NCBI GenBank assembly: GCA_017465545.1
Contig: JAFTVY010000009.1
Coordinates: forward strand, 1-56,442
Length of the DNA stretch: 56,442 bases
Reading direction: 5' to 3'
From: Ruminiclostridium sp.
GTDB lineage: Bacteria > Bacillota > Clostridia > Oscillospirales > Ruminococcaceae
Part shown: positions 35,411-42,216 of the stretch, piece by piece
How the letters are laid out: each line of letters begins with the position of its first letter
Position numbering within the stretch: position 1 is the first letter of the stretch
Translations under genes and position numbers: made by a program
Notes under the pieces: generated by a model
Databases searched by the model: none
The model's input: the letters and a program-made list of their open reading frames with translations, nothing else
Told to the model about the DNA's origin: nothing

Positions 35411-35950
35411 TTACTTCTTTAATAAAAGCACGTAATTTAAAGTCTTCTTACCTTCAAGAATATATATTTCGCAGGAATCTCCGACGCTTGAGCTGGGATC
35501 ATAGCTGAAAAACTGTGAACAGAAAACAGGAGAAGGTACAAAATCAGCGTCTGTTATCTGGCATTCCAGATGGTACTTACTATAAGTTCTGCCGGATGAA
35601 GTGGTATTCTCGTGGCGGACTGCCTTTTTCACTTTTCCTGGGTATTTCCTGCCCTTTTTCATCATAGCGGTATAGGTAAAAAGATTTCTTAACGCATTTA
35701 TTATACCAACAACTCCTATAGCAGCCATAAGTGATACAATGACAATTCCTGAAACCGGACCGAACAGATCTGTTTCGTTGTTACCCTTATCAGGGTAAAG
35801 ATCGGGCGGCTTCGGTGCATTCATAGAATTTACGATAAGTACGATAATAAATATACAGAATGCTATCCAGCAAAGACACAGTAAAAAGGTTGATATCTGA
35901 GGCTTTCTGCATTCCTTAAGCTTTAAAATTTTCAGATTGTTCGTTTTCAT
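35411..35950 (-). CDS. Two-helix membrane protein, DUF3592-like
   Basis: 179 residues of unknown function. Hydrophobic segments at about residues 21-42 and 65-88 flank a short Asn/Pro/Asp-rich loop. The C-terminal part (about 100-179) is soluble and has the pattern GKVKKAVRHEN, a stretch of strands, then VGDSCEIYILEGKKTLNY, resembling DUF3592-type domains. It lies upstream of the CotH gene on the same strand with a 63-base gap and no clear terminator, so they may be cotranscribed. It has a good promoter divergent from nrtR. Confidence 0.6.
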   Translation of the reverse strand: MKTNNLKILKLKECRKPQISTFLLCLCWIAFCIFIIVLIVNSMNAPKPPDLYPDKGNNETDLFGPVSGIVIVSLMAAIGVVGIINALRNLFTYTAMMKKGRKYPGKVKKAVRHENTTSSGRTYSKYHLECQITDADFVPSPVFCSQFFSYDPSSSVGDSCEIYILEGKKTLNYVLLLKK

Positions 35951-35979
35951 GTATTACTCCTATAACAAGCGTTTTACTC

Positions 35980-36008
35980 ATTTTATCACATAAATTTCTA
36001 TCGGTCAA
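35980..36008 (-). promoter_or_regulatory. Promoter of the minus-strand membrane-protein gene
   Basis: On the minus strand TTGACC (36003-36008), a 17-base spacer and TAAAAT (35980-35985), about 30 bases before the 35950 start. Divergent from the nrtR promoter, with 21 bases between the -35 boxes. Confidence 0.7.
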
Positions 36009-36029
36009 TAAATTTTTTTGCCAAACCTC

Positions 36030-36058
36030 TTGACAAGTTAATAATAATATGATATTAT
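36030..36058 (+). promoter_or_regulatory. Promoter of the NAD-salvage operon
   Basis: TTGACA (36030-36035), a 17-base spacer and TATTAT (36053-36058), about 38 bases before the nrtR start. The -10 lies inside the 19-bp palindrome at 36046-36064. Confidence 0.75.
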
Positions 36059-36064
36059 CATATT
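36046..36064. promoter_or_regulatory. Perfect palindrome, candidate NrtR operator
   Basis: AATATGATA-T-TATCATATT, a perfect 9-bp inverted repeat with one central base, covering the -10 box. Position and symmetry fit an autoregulatory operator for the NrtR-type protein encoded directly downstream. Characterised NrtR operators are inverted repeats but vary between lineages. Confidence 0.6.
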
Positions 36065-36096
36065 GTAAATAACAAATACGTTAAGGAGGTGAGAGC

Positions 36097-36921
36097 TTGG
36101 AATCTGAAAAGAAATTTCTTGAAGTGTATGATATAGAAAGCTACGACAGACCATCGGTAGCAACCGATATTGTAGTCTACGCCATACGGGAGGATGACAG
36201 CGACAGCTTCCGCAAGGATCCTGAAAAAAAGCTGTCGGTACTTATGATAGAACGTGGCGAGCATCCTTTTAAGAATAAATGGGCGCTTCCCGGAGGCTTT
36301 GTCAGAATGGACGAAACAGTACCCCAGGCGGCGATAAGAGAAGTGAAGGAAGAAACGGGAGTAACCCCCTCGGCACTTTTCTGCACTGGTGTATTCAGCG
36401 GACTATCCCGTGATCCAAGAGGCAGAATAATATCAAACGCTTTTACCTGCATTCTTAAAAATACTGAAAGTACAACGGCAGGTTCGGACGCTGACAGAGC
36501 AGAGTGGTTTGATATAAGCGTAAGGGAAGAGGATAACGAATATATCCTGACCCTTGTAAAGGACGATATATCGCTTGTTTCAAGACTCCGGAAAGCTGAG
36601 GACGTGGCAGGGATAACAAGCTACAGTATACAGGCTGACAGCCCACTCGCCTTTGACCATGCGGAGATTATACTGACCTCTTTTTTACAGCTTCGTGAAA
36701 AGGCAGAGAGCTTCGGGCTTATATTTGATTTTCTACCGGCAGAGTTTACTCTTGCAGAGCTTCAAAAGGTTCAGGAAACGATAACCGGACGGGTATCAGC
36801 TGCCGCAAATTTCAGGCGTAAGGCAAGCGAATACGTGGAAGAAACGGGCAATACGTCAGGTGGTGCGGGACACAGACCTGCAATGCTATACAGAAAGAAG
36901 GTACAAAAGAATGCTGAATAA
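36097..36921 (+). CDS. nrtR: NrtR-type Nudix transcriptional regulator of NAD metabolism
   Basis: 274 residues: an N-terminal Nudix domain with a complete Nudix box (G-x5-E-x7-REVKEETGV, about residues 66-89) and a C-terminal winged-helix region (about 185-270; FTLAELQKVQETITG, then AANFRRKASEYVEETG) characteristic of NrtR. NrtR family members repress NAD biosynthesis genes and sense ADP-ribose; an intact Nudix box suggests hydrolase activity may be retained, unlike some family members. The start is TTG at 36097 behind AAGGAGG. The following pncA, nadE and pncB strongly support the role. An enzyme-only ADP-ribose pyrophosphatase is the alternative. Confidence 0.85.
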   Translation: MESEKKFLEVYDIESYDRPSVATDIVVYAIREDDSDSFRKDPEKKLSVLMIERGEHPFKNKWALPGGFVRMDETVPQAAIREVKEETGVTPSALFCTGVFSGLSRDPRGRIISNAFTCILKNTESTTAGSDADRAEWFDISVREEDNEYILTLVKDDISLVSRLRKAEDVAGITSYSIQADSPLAFDHAEIILTSFLQLREKAESFGLIFDFLPAEFTLAELQKVQETITGRVSAAANFRRKASEYVEETGNTSGGAGHRPAMLYRKKVQKNAE

Positions 36922-37486
36922 GGAAGAAGCGTATAACCTTCTTGTCAAGGGACTGGAAAACCCTGACGAGATACGCTATGTGGCACATTCAAAATACGTG
37001 GGAGATTTGGCGGGGATGATAGCAAAGGAGCTGTCACTTGACAGCGAATATGCAACGGTGCTCGGTTATCTTCACGATATAGGCAGAAAATATGAATCGG
37101 ATAATCACATTTATGCAGGGTACGAATATCTCGTAAATAACGGCTATGAGGATTACGCCTTTATCTGTCTTACCCATTCCTTTTTGAATAACGATATAGA
37201 ATGTATCTGCGGATGCTTTTTAAGTCCCGACAGCAGAGGCTATAGCGAGGTAAAGGACTTTGTGGAAAACCATCCTTATACTATGTACGATAAGATAATA
37301 CAGACCTGCGACCTTCTGTGCCTGCATTCAGGCGGTACTACCTTAGAGGACAGAATAGAGGACATCGAGCAGAGAAAGGGAACACATCACAAATCCCTTT
37401 ATCATAAAGAAACAGCATTCGCTCAGAAGGAAGAGATAGAAAAGCTACTCGGACATTCGATCTACGATTTTTATGACAGCTTATGA
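36911..37486 (+). CDS. HD-domain phosphohydrolase in the NAD operon
   Basis: 191 residues with an HD fold: H26, H55-D56 and a conserved downstream region AYICLTHSFLNND-like (about residues 94-107). This predicts a metal-dependent phosphohydrolase on a nucleotide or similar substrate. The ATG at 36911 follows AGAAGG and overlaps the nrtR end by 11 bases, so coupling is likely; a longer in-frame start at 36860 would lie deep inside nrtR. The location between nrtR and pncA suggests a role in NAD or nicotinamide nucleotide turnover, an inference only. It is not YqeK, which normally accompanies nadD. Confidence 0.7.
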   Translation: MLNKEEAYNLLVKGLENPDEIRYVAHSKYVGDLAGMIAKELSLDSEYATVLGYLHDIGRKYESDNHIYAGYEYLVNNGYEDYAFICLTHSFLNNDIECICGCFLSPDSRGYSEVKDFVENHPYTMYDKIIQTCDLLCLHSGGTTLEDRIEDIEQRKGTHHKSLYHKETAFAQKEEIEKLLGHSIYDFYDSL

Positions 37487-37502
37487 GCAGAAAGGAAAAG
37501 CT

Positions 37503-38030
37503 ATGAAAAAATTTCTTATAGTTGTTGATATGCAGAAGGACTTTGTTGACGGCGCTTTAGGTACAGAAGAAGCGGTTAAAATAGTTCCCTTTGTAACGGA
37601 AAAAATAAAAAATCACGATGGTGAGATAATAGTTACCTACGATACACATTTTGAAAACTATATGGATACGGCAGAGGGCAAAAGGCTTCCCGTACCCCAC
37701 TGCATAAAGGGTACTGCAGGCTGGGAGCTTGATAAGGACTTAGCAAATGCGCTACAAGGCAAAAGCTACGTGACGATAGAAAAGCTGACCTTCGGCGCGG
37801 TTGACCTTCCTGCTCTTGTCAGAGCAATGGCAAAGAATGAGGATTTTACTATAGAGCTTATCGGACTTTGCACAGATATATGTGTTGTGAGCAATGCTCT
37901 TATATTAAAGGCGGCTTTCCCCGAAGCGGAGATTTCTGTAGATGCGAAGTGCTGTGCAGGTGTAACGGTTGACAGCCATAAGGCGGCACTGCTGACAATG
38001 CAGTTCTGTCAGATAGATATTAAGGAATGA
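37503..38030 (+). CDS. pncA: Nicotinamidase
   Basis: Isochorismatase-fold amidase converting nicotinamide to nicotinic acid, first step of the deamidating salvage route. 175 residues. Catalytic triad visible: D9 in VVDMQKDFVDG, a lysine in TIEKLTFGA (about residue 93) and nucleophile C127 in GLCTDICV. Metal-ligand region THFENYMDTAEG (about 48-59) is close to the family's DxHxxxxxF. The start at 37503 follows AAAGGA by 6 bases. Overlap or near contact with neighbours places it in the nrtR operon. A pyrazinamidase side activity is typical. Confidence 0.88.
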   Translation: MKKFLIVVDMQKDFVDGALGTEEAVKIVPFVTEKIKNHDGEIIVTYDTHFENYMDTAEGKRLPVPHCIKGTAGWELDKDLANALQGKSYVTIEKLTFGAVDLPALVRAMAKNEDFTIELIGLCTDICVVSNALILKAAFPEAEISVDAKCCAGVTVDSHKAALLTMQFCQIDIKE

Positions 38031-38042
38031 GAGGTATATAAT

Positions 38043-38771
38043 ATGAATTTCAATGCAGAAAAGGTAAAGAATGATTGTGTACAGTGGATAAGAGACTTTT
38101 TTGAAGAGAACGGCAAGGGCTGTAATGCGGTAGTCGGCATATCCGGCGGTAAGGACAGCTCTATAGTAGCGGCACTTTGTGTAGAGGCGCTGGGCAAGGA
38201 CAGAGTTATAGGCGTGCTTATGCCTTGTGGCGAACAGCAAGATATCGATATGGCACAGCTTCTTGTGGATACTCTTGATATAAAGCATTTTGTAGTAAAT
38301 ATCAAGGATGCAGTAGAAGGCGTTACAAAGGCCATCCCCTTTGAGATGTCAAACCAGAGTATAGTAAATCTTCCTCCCAGAATCAGAATGGCTACACTTT
38401 ATGCAGTATCCCAGAGTCATAACGGCAGAGTTGCAAATACCTGTAATCTGTCGGAGGACTGGGTAGGATATTCCACCCGTTACGGTGATGCGGCAGGAGA
38501 TTTTTCACCCTGCTCAAATCTCACCGTTGCAGAGATGAAGCAGATAGGCAGACTTTTAGGACTGCCTGACGTTCTTGTAGATAAAGTGCCCATCGACGGA
38601 CTTTGTGGCAAAACTGACGAAGAAAATCTCGGCTTTACCTATGCAGAGCTGGATTTATATATCAGAGAGGGAATAGAACCTGCTCCCGAAAAGAAGGCGA
38701 GAATAGACCACCTCCACAGAATCAACCAGTTCAAATTACAGCTTATGCCCAGCTTCAAGCCTGAATTATAA
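38043..38771 (+). CDS. nadE: NAD synthetase, ammonia-dependent
   Basis: Last step of NAD synthesis, amidating nicotinate adenine dinucleotide. 242 residues, without a fused glutaminase domain, so free ammonia is the donor. PP-loop ATP motif GISGGKDSSIVAALC (about residues 36-50), ARTL-equivalent IRMATLYAVSQ (about 112-122), the GNLSEDW-like TCNLSEDWVGY (about 130-140) and the C-terminal KxR/H segment KARIDHLHRINQFK (about 219-232). 12 bases after pncA. Confidence 0.94.
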   Translation: MNFNAEKVKNDCVQWIRDFFEENGKGCNAVVGISGGKDSSIVAALCVEALGKDRVIGVLMPCGEQQDIDMAQLLVDTLDIKHFVVNIKDAVEGVTKAIPFEMSNQSIVNLPPRIRMATLYAVSQSHNGRVANTCNLSEDWVGYSTRYGDAAGDFSPCSNLTVAEMKQIGRLLGLPDVLVDKVPIDGLCGKTDEENLGFTYAELDLYIREGIEPAPEKKARIDHLHRINQFKLQLMPSFKPEL

Positions 38772-38792
38772 TTTTGAAAGGAATTTATTGAC

Positions 38793-39986
38793 ATGAAATT
38801 ACAGCCTATAGTTATTTCACTTTTGGATACCGATTTATATAAGTTCAATATGAATCAGGTGATATTCCATAAGCACACGGACTTATGCGGACAGTATTAC
38901 TTCAAGTGCCGCAATAAGGACGTTAAATTCACAGAGGAAATGGCAAAGGAAATAAGCGAACAGATAGACCACCTTTGCACTCTGACGTTCAACAACGATG
39001 AGCTTGACTATCTGCGTTCCATCAGATTCATAAAGGATGACTACGTGGAATTTTTAAGACTGTGGCACCCTATAAGAGATTACGTATCGGTTGAGCTTCT
39101 TGCTGACGGCGAGCTTCAGATAATCGTTGATGGCCCGTTATTCTCTGCAATGCAGTTTGAAATCTATCTGCTTGAAATAGTGAACGAAGTATATTTCAGA
39201 ATGAATTATGATTATGACGCACTTTTAAAATCTGCGGAAGAAAAATTAGACGCTAAAATAAAGGCGTTGAACGATGGTACTTATAGCTTTATCTTTGCAG
39301 AATTCGGTTGCCGCAGAAGACTCTCAAGAGAGTGGGAGGACGTGGTAGTAAAACGTCTTGCTACCGAAACAAAGAACTGCATCGGTACGTCCAACGTATA
39401 TCTTGCAAAAAAGTACAATCTCACACCTATAGGTACTTACGCTCACGAATTTGTACAGATGTATCAGGGTATTGATTCCATCCCTCTTGCGTATACAAAC
39501 CACTTCGCAATGCAGGACTGGTATGATGAGTATAAGGGTGATAACGGTACAGCCCTTACCGATACCATCACAACGGATTTATTCCTGCTTGACTTTGACC
39601 GTGCTATGACCAATAACTATTCCGGCGTCCGTCACGACAGCGGTGATCCCTACGAGTGGGGCGACAGAATGATAGAGCATTATAAAAAGTACGGTGTTGA
39701 TCCCAAAACAAAGCTTTTATTATTCAGCGACAGCCTGAATTTTGATAAGGCACAGGCTTTACACGATTATTTCAAGGATAAGACAAAGGTTTCCTTTGGT
39801 ATCGGTACCTTCTGCAGTAACGATACCTGCGAAAAGGCACTCAACATAGTTATAAAGCTTCAGTACGTAAACGGCAGACCTGTGGCAAAGCTCTCCGACA
39901 CGCCTTCTAAGGCTATGTGCAGGGATGAGGTATACCTTGATTACCTGAAACGCTCTGTAGAATTCAGACTTGGCAGGGAGAAATGA
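38793..39986 (+). CDS. pncB: Nicotinate phosphoribosyltransferase
   Basis: Joins nicotinic acid and PRPP to nicotinate mononucleotide. 397 residues, PncB/NAPRTase type: LLDTDLYKFNMNQV at the start (about residues 9-22), FGCRRRLSREWEDVVV with the family arginines (about 171-186), the conserved GTYAHEFVQMYQG (about 213-225) carrying the phosphorylated-histidine position, RHDSGDPYEWGDR (about 279-291) and FGIGTFCSND (about 335-344). AAAGGA before the ATG. Completes nicotinamide to NaMN with pncA; nadD is not in the window. Confidence 0.94.
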   Translation: MKLQPIVISLLDTDLYKFNMNQVIFHKHTDLCGQYYFKCRNKDVKFTEEMAKEISEQIDHLCTLTFNNDELDYLRSIRFIKDDYVEFLRLWHPIRDYVSVELLADGELQIIVDGPLFSAMQFEIYLLEIVNEVYFRMNYDYDALLKSAEEKLDAKIKALNDGTYSFIFAEFGCRRRLSREWEDVVVKRLATETKNCIGTSNVYLAKKYNLTPIGTYAHEFVQMYQGIDSIPLAYTNHFAMQDWYDEYKGDNGTALTDTITTDLFLLDFDRAMTNNYSGVRHDSGDPYEWGDRMIEHYKKYGVDPKTKLLLFSDSLNFDKAQALHDYFKDKTKVSFGIGTFCSNDTCEKALNIVIKLQYVNGRPVAKLSDTPSKAMCRDEVYLDYLKRSVEFRLGREK

Positions 39987-39993
39987 GTTGTTT

Positions 39994-40332
39994 ATGAAAA
40001 AGTACAAGCTTCGATTCTTTATTGAATGGGGCGGAAGTATTCTATGGTCTGATGCTTCTGATAAAGCTACGTGTAAAAAGTTTAACATCGGTCCGATAGA
40101 GCCTGAGCAACTGAACGTATCAGAAGAATTATGTATGGAATTGCACAGTCTGGAAGATGAGTGGCAGACCTCGCTGAATTGGGAATATCCACCCGATCCA
40201 TCTCCGTGGAGTGATGAGCAATTTGATGATTTTTTCAAAAGGTTGAAAGTTGCTTATCAAAAATTGTGTGATGAGCTGAAGGATAACTATGATATTGCCT
40301 TTTGTATGAATGAAGTGACCGATGAAACTTAG
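39994..40332 (+). CDS. Hypothetical protein, last gene of the NAD operon
   Basis: 112 residues, not recognised. Tryptophan-rich (W12, W18, W55, W61 and W70 region) and acidic, with FFIEWGGSILWSD near the start and a WSDEQFDDFFKRLKVAYQKL amphipathic helix near the middle to end. No signal, membrane segment or metal motif. The ATG at 39994 has only a weak, distant AGGGAG. A TTG at 39970 overlaps pncB. It lies 7 bases after pncB and before a strong terminator, so it shares the transcript. Such short acidic proteins are sometimes immunity-like, but nothing here shows that. Confidence 0.6.
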   Translation: MKKYKLRFFIEWGGSILWSDASDKATCKKFNIGPIEPEQLNVSEELCMELHSLEDEWQTSLNWEYPPDPSPWSDEQFDDFFKRLKVAYQKLCDELKDNYDIAFCMNEVTDET

Positions 40333-40338
40333 AACAAC

Positions 40339-40371
40339 AAAACCCGATGAGCTTACGCTCATCGGGTTTTT
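40339..40371. terminator. Strong bidirectional terminator
   Basis: A perfect 14-bp stem (40339-40352 with 40357-40370) and TTAC loop; T-runs on both strands. It separates the NAD operon from the convergent iscSU operon. Confidence 0.9.
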
Positions 40372-40391
40372 ACTTATATTACTGATTACGC

Positions 40392-40823
40392 TCAGTCCTC
40401 ACAGCAGGTTTCACAATGCTCTTCGATAACGCCTACAATGGGAGTGGGATCGATACCCTGACGGGTATAATAATCTGCAAGCGCTGTCTTGATAGCCTGC
40501 TCAGCTAAAACGGAGCAGTGAATCTTTGCAGGAGGCAGACCGTCAAGAGCCTCTACAACTGCCTTGTTGGTGAGCTTTAACGCCTCTTCAACAGACTTGC
40601 CCTTTATCATTTCTGTAGCGATGGAGCTTGTAGCTATTGCCGCACCACAGCCAAAGGTCTTGAACTTTACGTCTGTGATGATGCCGCCGTCAATCTTGAG
40701 ATACATCTTCATAATATCTCCGCACTTTGCATTACCAACCTCGCCAACGCCGTCAGCGTTTTCAAGCTCGCCGATATTTCTGGGGTTTGCGAAATGATCC
40801 ATAACTTTTTCTGAATATAACAT
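40392..40823 (-). CDS. iscU: Iron-sulfur cluster scaffold protein, IscU/NifU-N type
   Basis: Receives sulfur from the cysteine desulfurase and assembles Fe-S clusters. 143 residues. The three ligand cysteines are present: in GNAKCGDIMKMYL (about residue 34), TFGCGAAIATSS (about 59) and PAKIHCSVLAEQA (about 103), with the conserved Asp in the first motif. The C-terminus adds HCETCCED, three extra cysteines also seen in clostridial NifU-like proteins. It starts 27 bases after iscS on the same strand. Confidence 0.92.
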   Translation of the reverse strand: MLYSEKVMDHFANPRNIGELENADGVGEVGNAKCGDIMKMYLKIDGGIITDVKFKTFGCGAAIATSSIATEMIKGKSVEEALKLTNKAVVEALDGLPPAKIHCSVLAEQAIKTALADYYTRQGIDPTPIVGVIEEHCETCCED

Positions 40824-40850
40824 TATATATGTCCTTCCTTTCGGTATGTT

Positions 40851-42047
40851 TTACTTTATTTTAAAGGTTTCGCCCTTGATTATGTGTTCCCATAAGGGTG
40901 ACATGCTTCTGAGCTTTGCAATGATTTCAGGCAGTACCTGAAGCAGAGCGTCAACCTCTTCCTCTGTGGTGTATTCAGACATCGAAATTCTGAGCGAGCC
41001 GTGTGCTATCTCGTGGGGAAGTCCTATAGATAAAAGCACGTGAGAGGGATCGAGTGAGCCTGAGGTACATGCAGAACCGCTGGATGCCGCAATGCCCTGA
41101 AGATCAAGCTGGAGCAGAAGGCTTTCACCTTCAACGCCCTCAAAGGAGAAGTTGAGGTTGCTTGCCATTCTTCTTTCTCTGTCACCGTTCAAGTGAACTC
41201 TGTCAATCTTCATAACAGCGTCGTATATCTTATCCTGTAAGGGCTTAAGCTTTGCATTCTTGCTGTCGATATTTGCAGTAGCCTCTGTAAGAGCAACGCC
41301 GAGACCTACTATTGCAGGAACGTTTTCCGTACCCGCTCTTCTGTTTCTTTCCTGAGCGCCGCCGTCGATAAGATTAGGCAGGCGGTATTTCTTGTTGATG
41401 TAAAGAACGCCACAACCCTTCTGAGCGTGAATCTTGTGACCGCTGAGGGAGAGCATATCAATGTTCTGTTCCTTTACGTTTATGTGTACGTTACCGATAG
41501 CCTGAACTGCGTCTGTGTGGAATATTACGCCCTTTTCCTTGCAGATAGCACCAATTTCGGCAATAGGCTGAATCGTACCTATCTCGTTATTTGCATACAT
41601 GATCGTAACTAAAGCTGTGTCGGGACGGATAGCGTTTGCAACGTCCTCTGCCTTTACTACACCGTTTTCGTAAACGGGAAGGTAGGTTACTTCAAAACCT
41701 TCCTTTTCAAGAGCCTTTAAGGGATGTAAAACCGCATGATGCTCAAAGGCTGAAGTAATGATGTGCTTTTTGCCCTTAGCCGCCATCAGCTTTGCTGTGC
41801 CCTTTATTGCCCAGTTATCACTTTCACTGCCACAGCTTGTGAAATATACCTCGTTTTCTTCACAGCCAAGAGCGTCAGCAACCTGTTTTCTTGCATTGTT
41901 TACAGCAATTGCCGCCTCTCTGCCGAGAGTATAGATTGAAGAGGGGTTGCCGTAGCCTTCTTTAAGGTAGGGGAGCATAGCCTCTAAAACCTTGTCGCTT
42001 ACCTTTGTGGTTGCGGCATTGTCAAGATAAATTCTTGTTTTCAGCAT
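40851..42047 (-). CDS. iscS: Cysteine desulfurase, IscS/NifS type
   Basis: PLP enzyme releasing sulfur from cysteine for Fe-S assembly with the adjacent scaffold. 398 residues. [16 protein letters not shown] (about residues 7-22), [13 protein letters not shown] (about 95-107), PLP lysine in [13 protein letters not shown] (about 200-212) and catalytic-loop Cys in [18 protein letters not shown] (about 323-340), a long flexible loop typical of group I desulfurases. AAAGGA before the ATG. Organised as iscS-iscU without iscR, so control is probably by a regulator encoded elsewhere. Confidence 0.94.
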   Translation of the reverse strand: MLKTRIYLDNAATTKVSDKVLEAMLPYLKEGYGNPSSIYTLGREAAIAVNNARKQVADALGCEENEVYFTSCGSESDNWAIKGTAKLMAAKGKKHIITSAFEHHAVLHPLKALEKEGFEVTYLPVYENGVVKAEDVANAIRPDTALVTIMYANNEIGTIQPIAEIGAICKEKGVIFHTDAVQAIGNVHINVKEQNIDMLSLSGHKIHAQKGCGVLYINKKYRLPNLIDGGAQERNRRAGTENVPAIVGLGVALTEATANIDSKNAKLKPLQDKIYDAVMKIDRVHLNGDRERRMASNLNFSFEGVEGESLLLQLDLQGIAASSGSACTSGSLDPSHVLLSIGLPHEIAHGSLRISMSEYTTEEEVDALLQVLPEIIAKLRSMSPLWEHIIKGETFKIK

Positions 42048-42095
42048 TTTGTCATTTCCTTTCTTTATGTGAAGGACTTCAGCTTTTATTTGTAT

Positions 42096-42144
42096 ACTGA
42101 AATCGCACTTATTTAGTCCGATTTATATTATATACTATTTCAGT
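42096..42144. promoter_or_regulatory. Inverted ACTGAAAT / ATTTCAGT pair around the iscS start point
   Basis: ACTGAAAT (42096-42103) and ATTTCAGT (42137-42144) are perfect 8-base inverted arms 33 bp apart. One lies within the promoter spacer and the other downstream of the expected start. Between them is ACTAAATAAGTGCG on the minus strand. The layout could suit an Rrf2-type regulator, but no known motif was matched. Confidence 0.35.
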
Positions 42145-42155
42145 TATAATATCAA
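42127..42155 (-). promoter_or_regulatory. Promoter of iscS-iscU
   Basis: On the minus strand TTGATA (42150-42155), a 17-base spacer and a perfect TATAAT (42127-42132), about 80 bases upstream of the iscS start. Confidence 0.75.
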
Positions 42156-42173
42156 TAGTTTTTTTGAAAAAAG

Positions 42174-42209
42174 TCAAAAAAATTACTGTGCAGAATAACT
42201 GCACAGTAA
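42174..42209 (-). terminator. Terminator of the diguanylate cyclase gene
   Basis: On the minus strand an 11-bp perfect stem (42183-42193 with 42199-42209), 5-base loop, then a run of seven T. It lies 7 bases after the cyclase stop and before the iscS promoter. Confidence 0.85.
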
Positions 42210-42216
42210 TCTGTAA

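Noticed and set aside
36097-36921. Calling the Nudix gene a plain ADP-ribose pyrophosphatase
   Set aside because: The C-terminal winged-helix region and the operon of NAD-salvage genes point to an NrtR regulator; the enzyme role may coexist.
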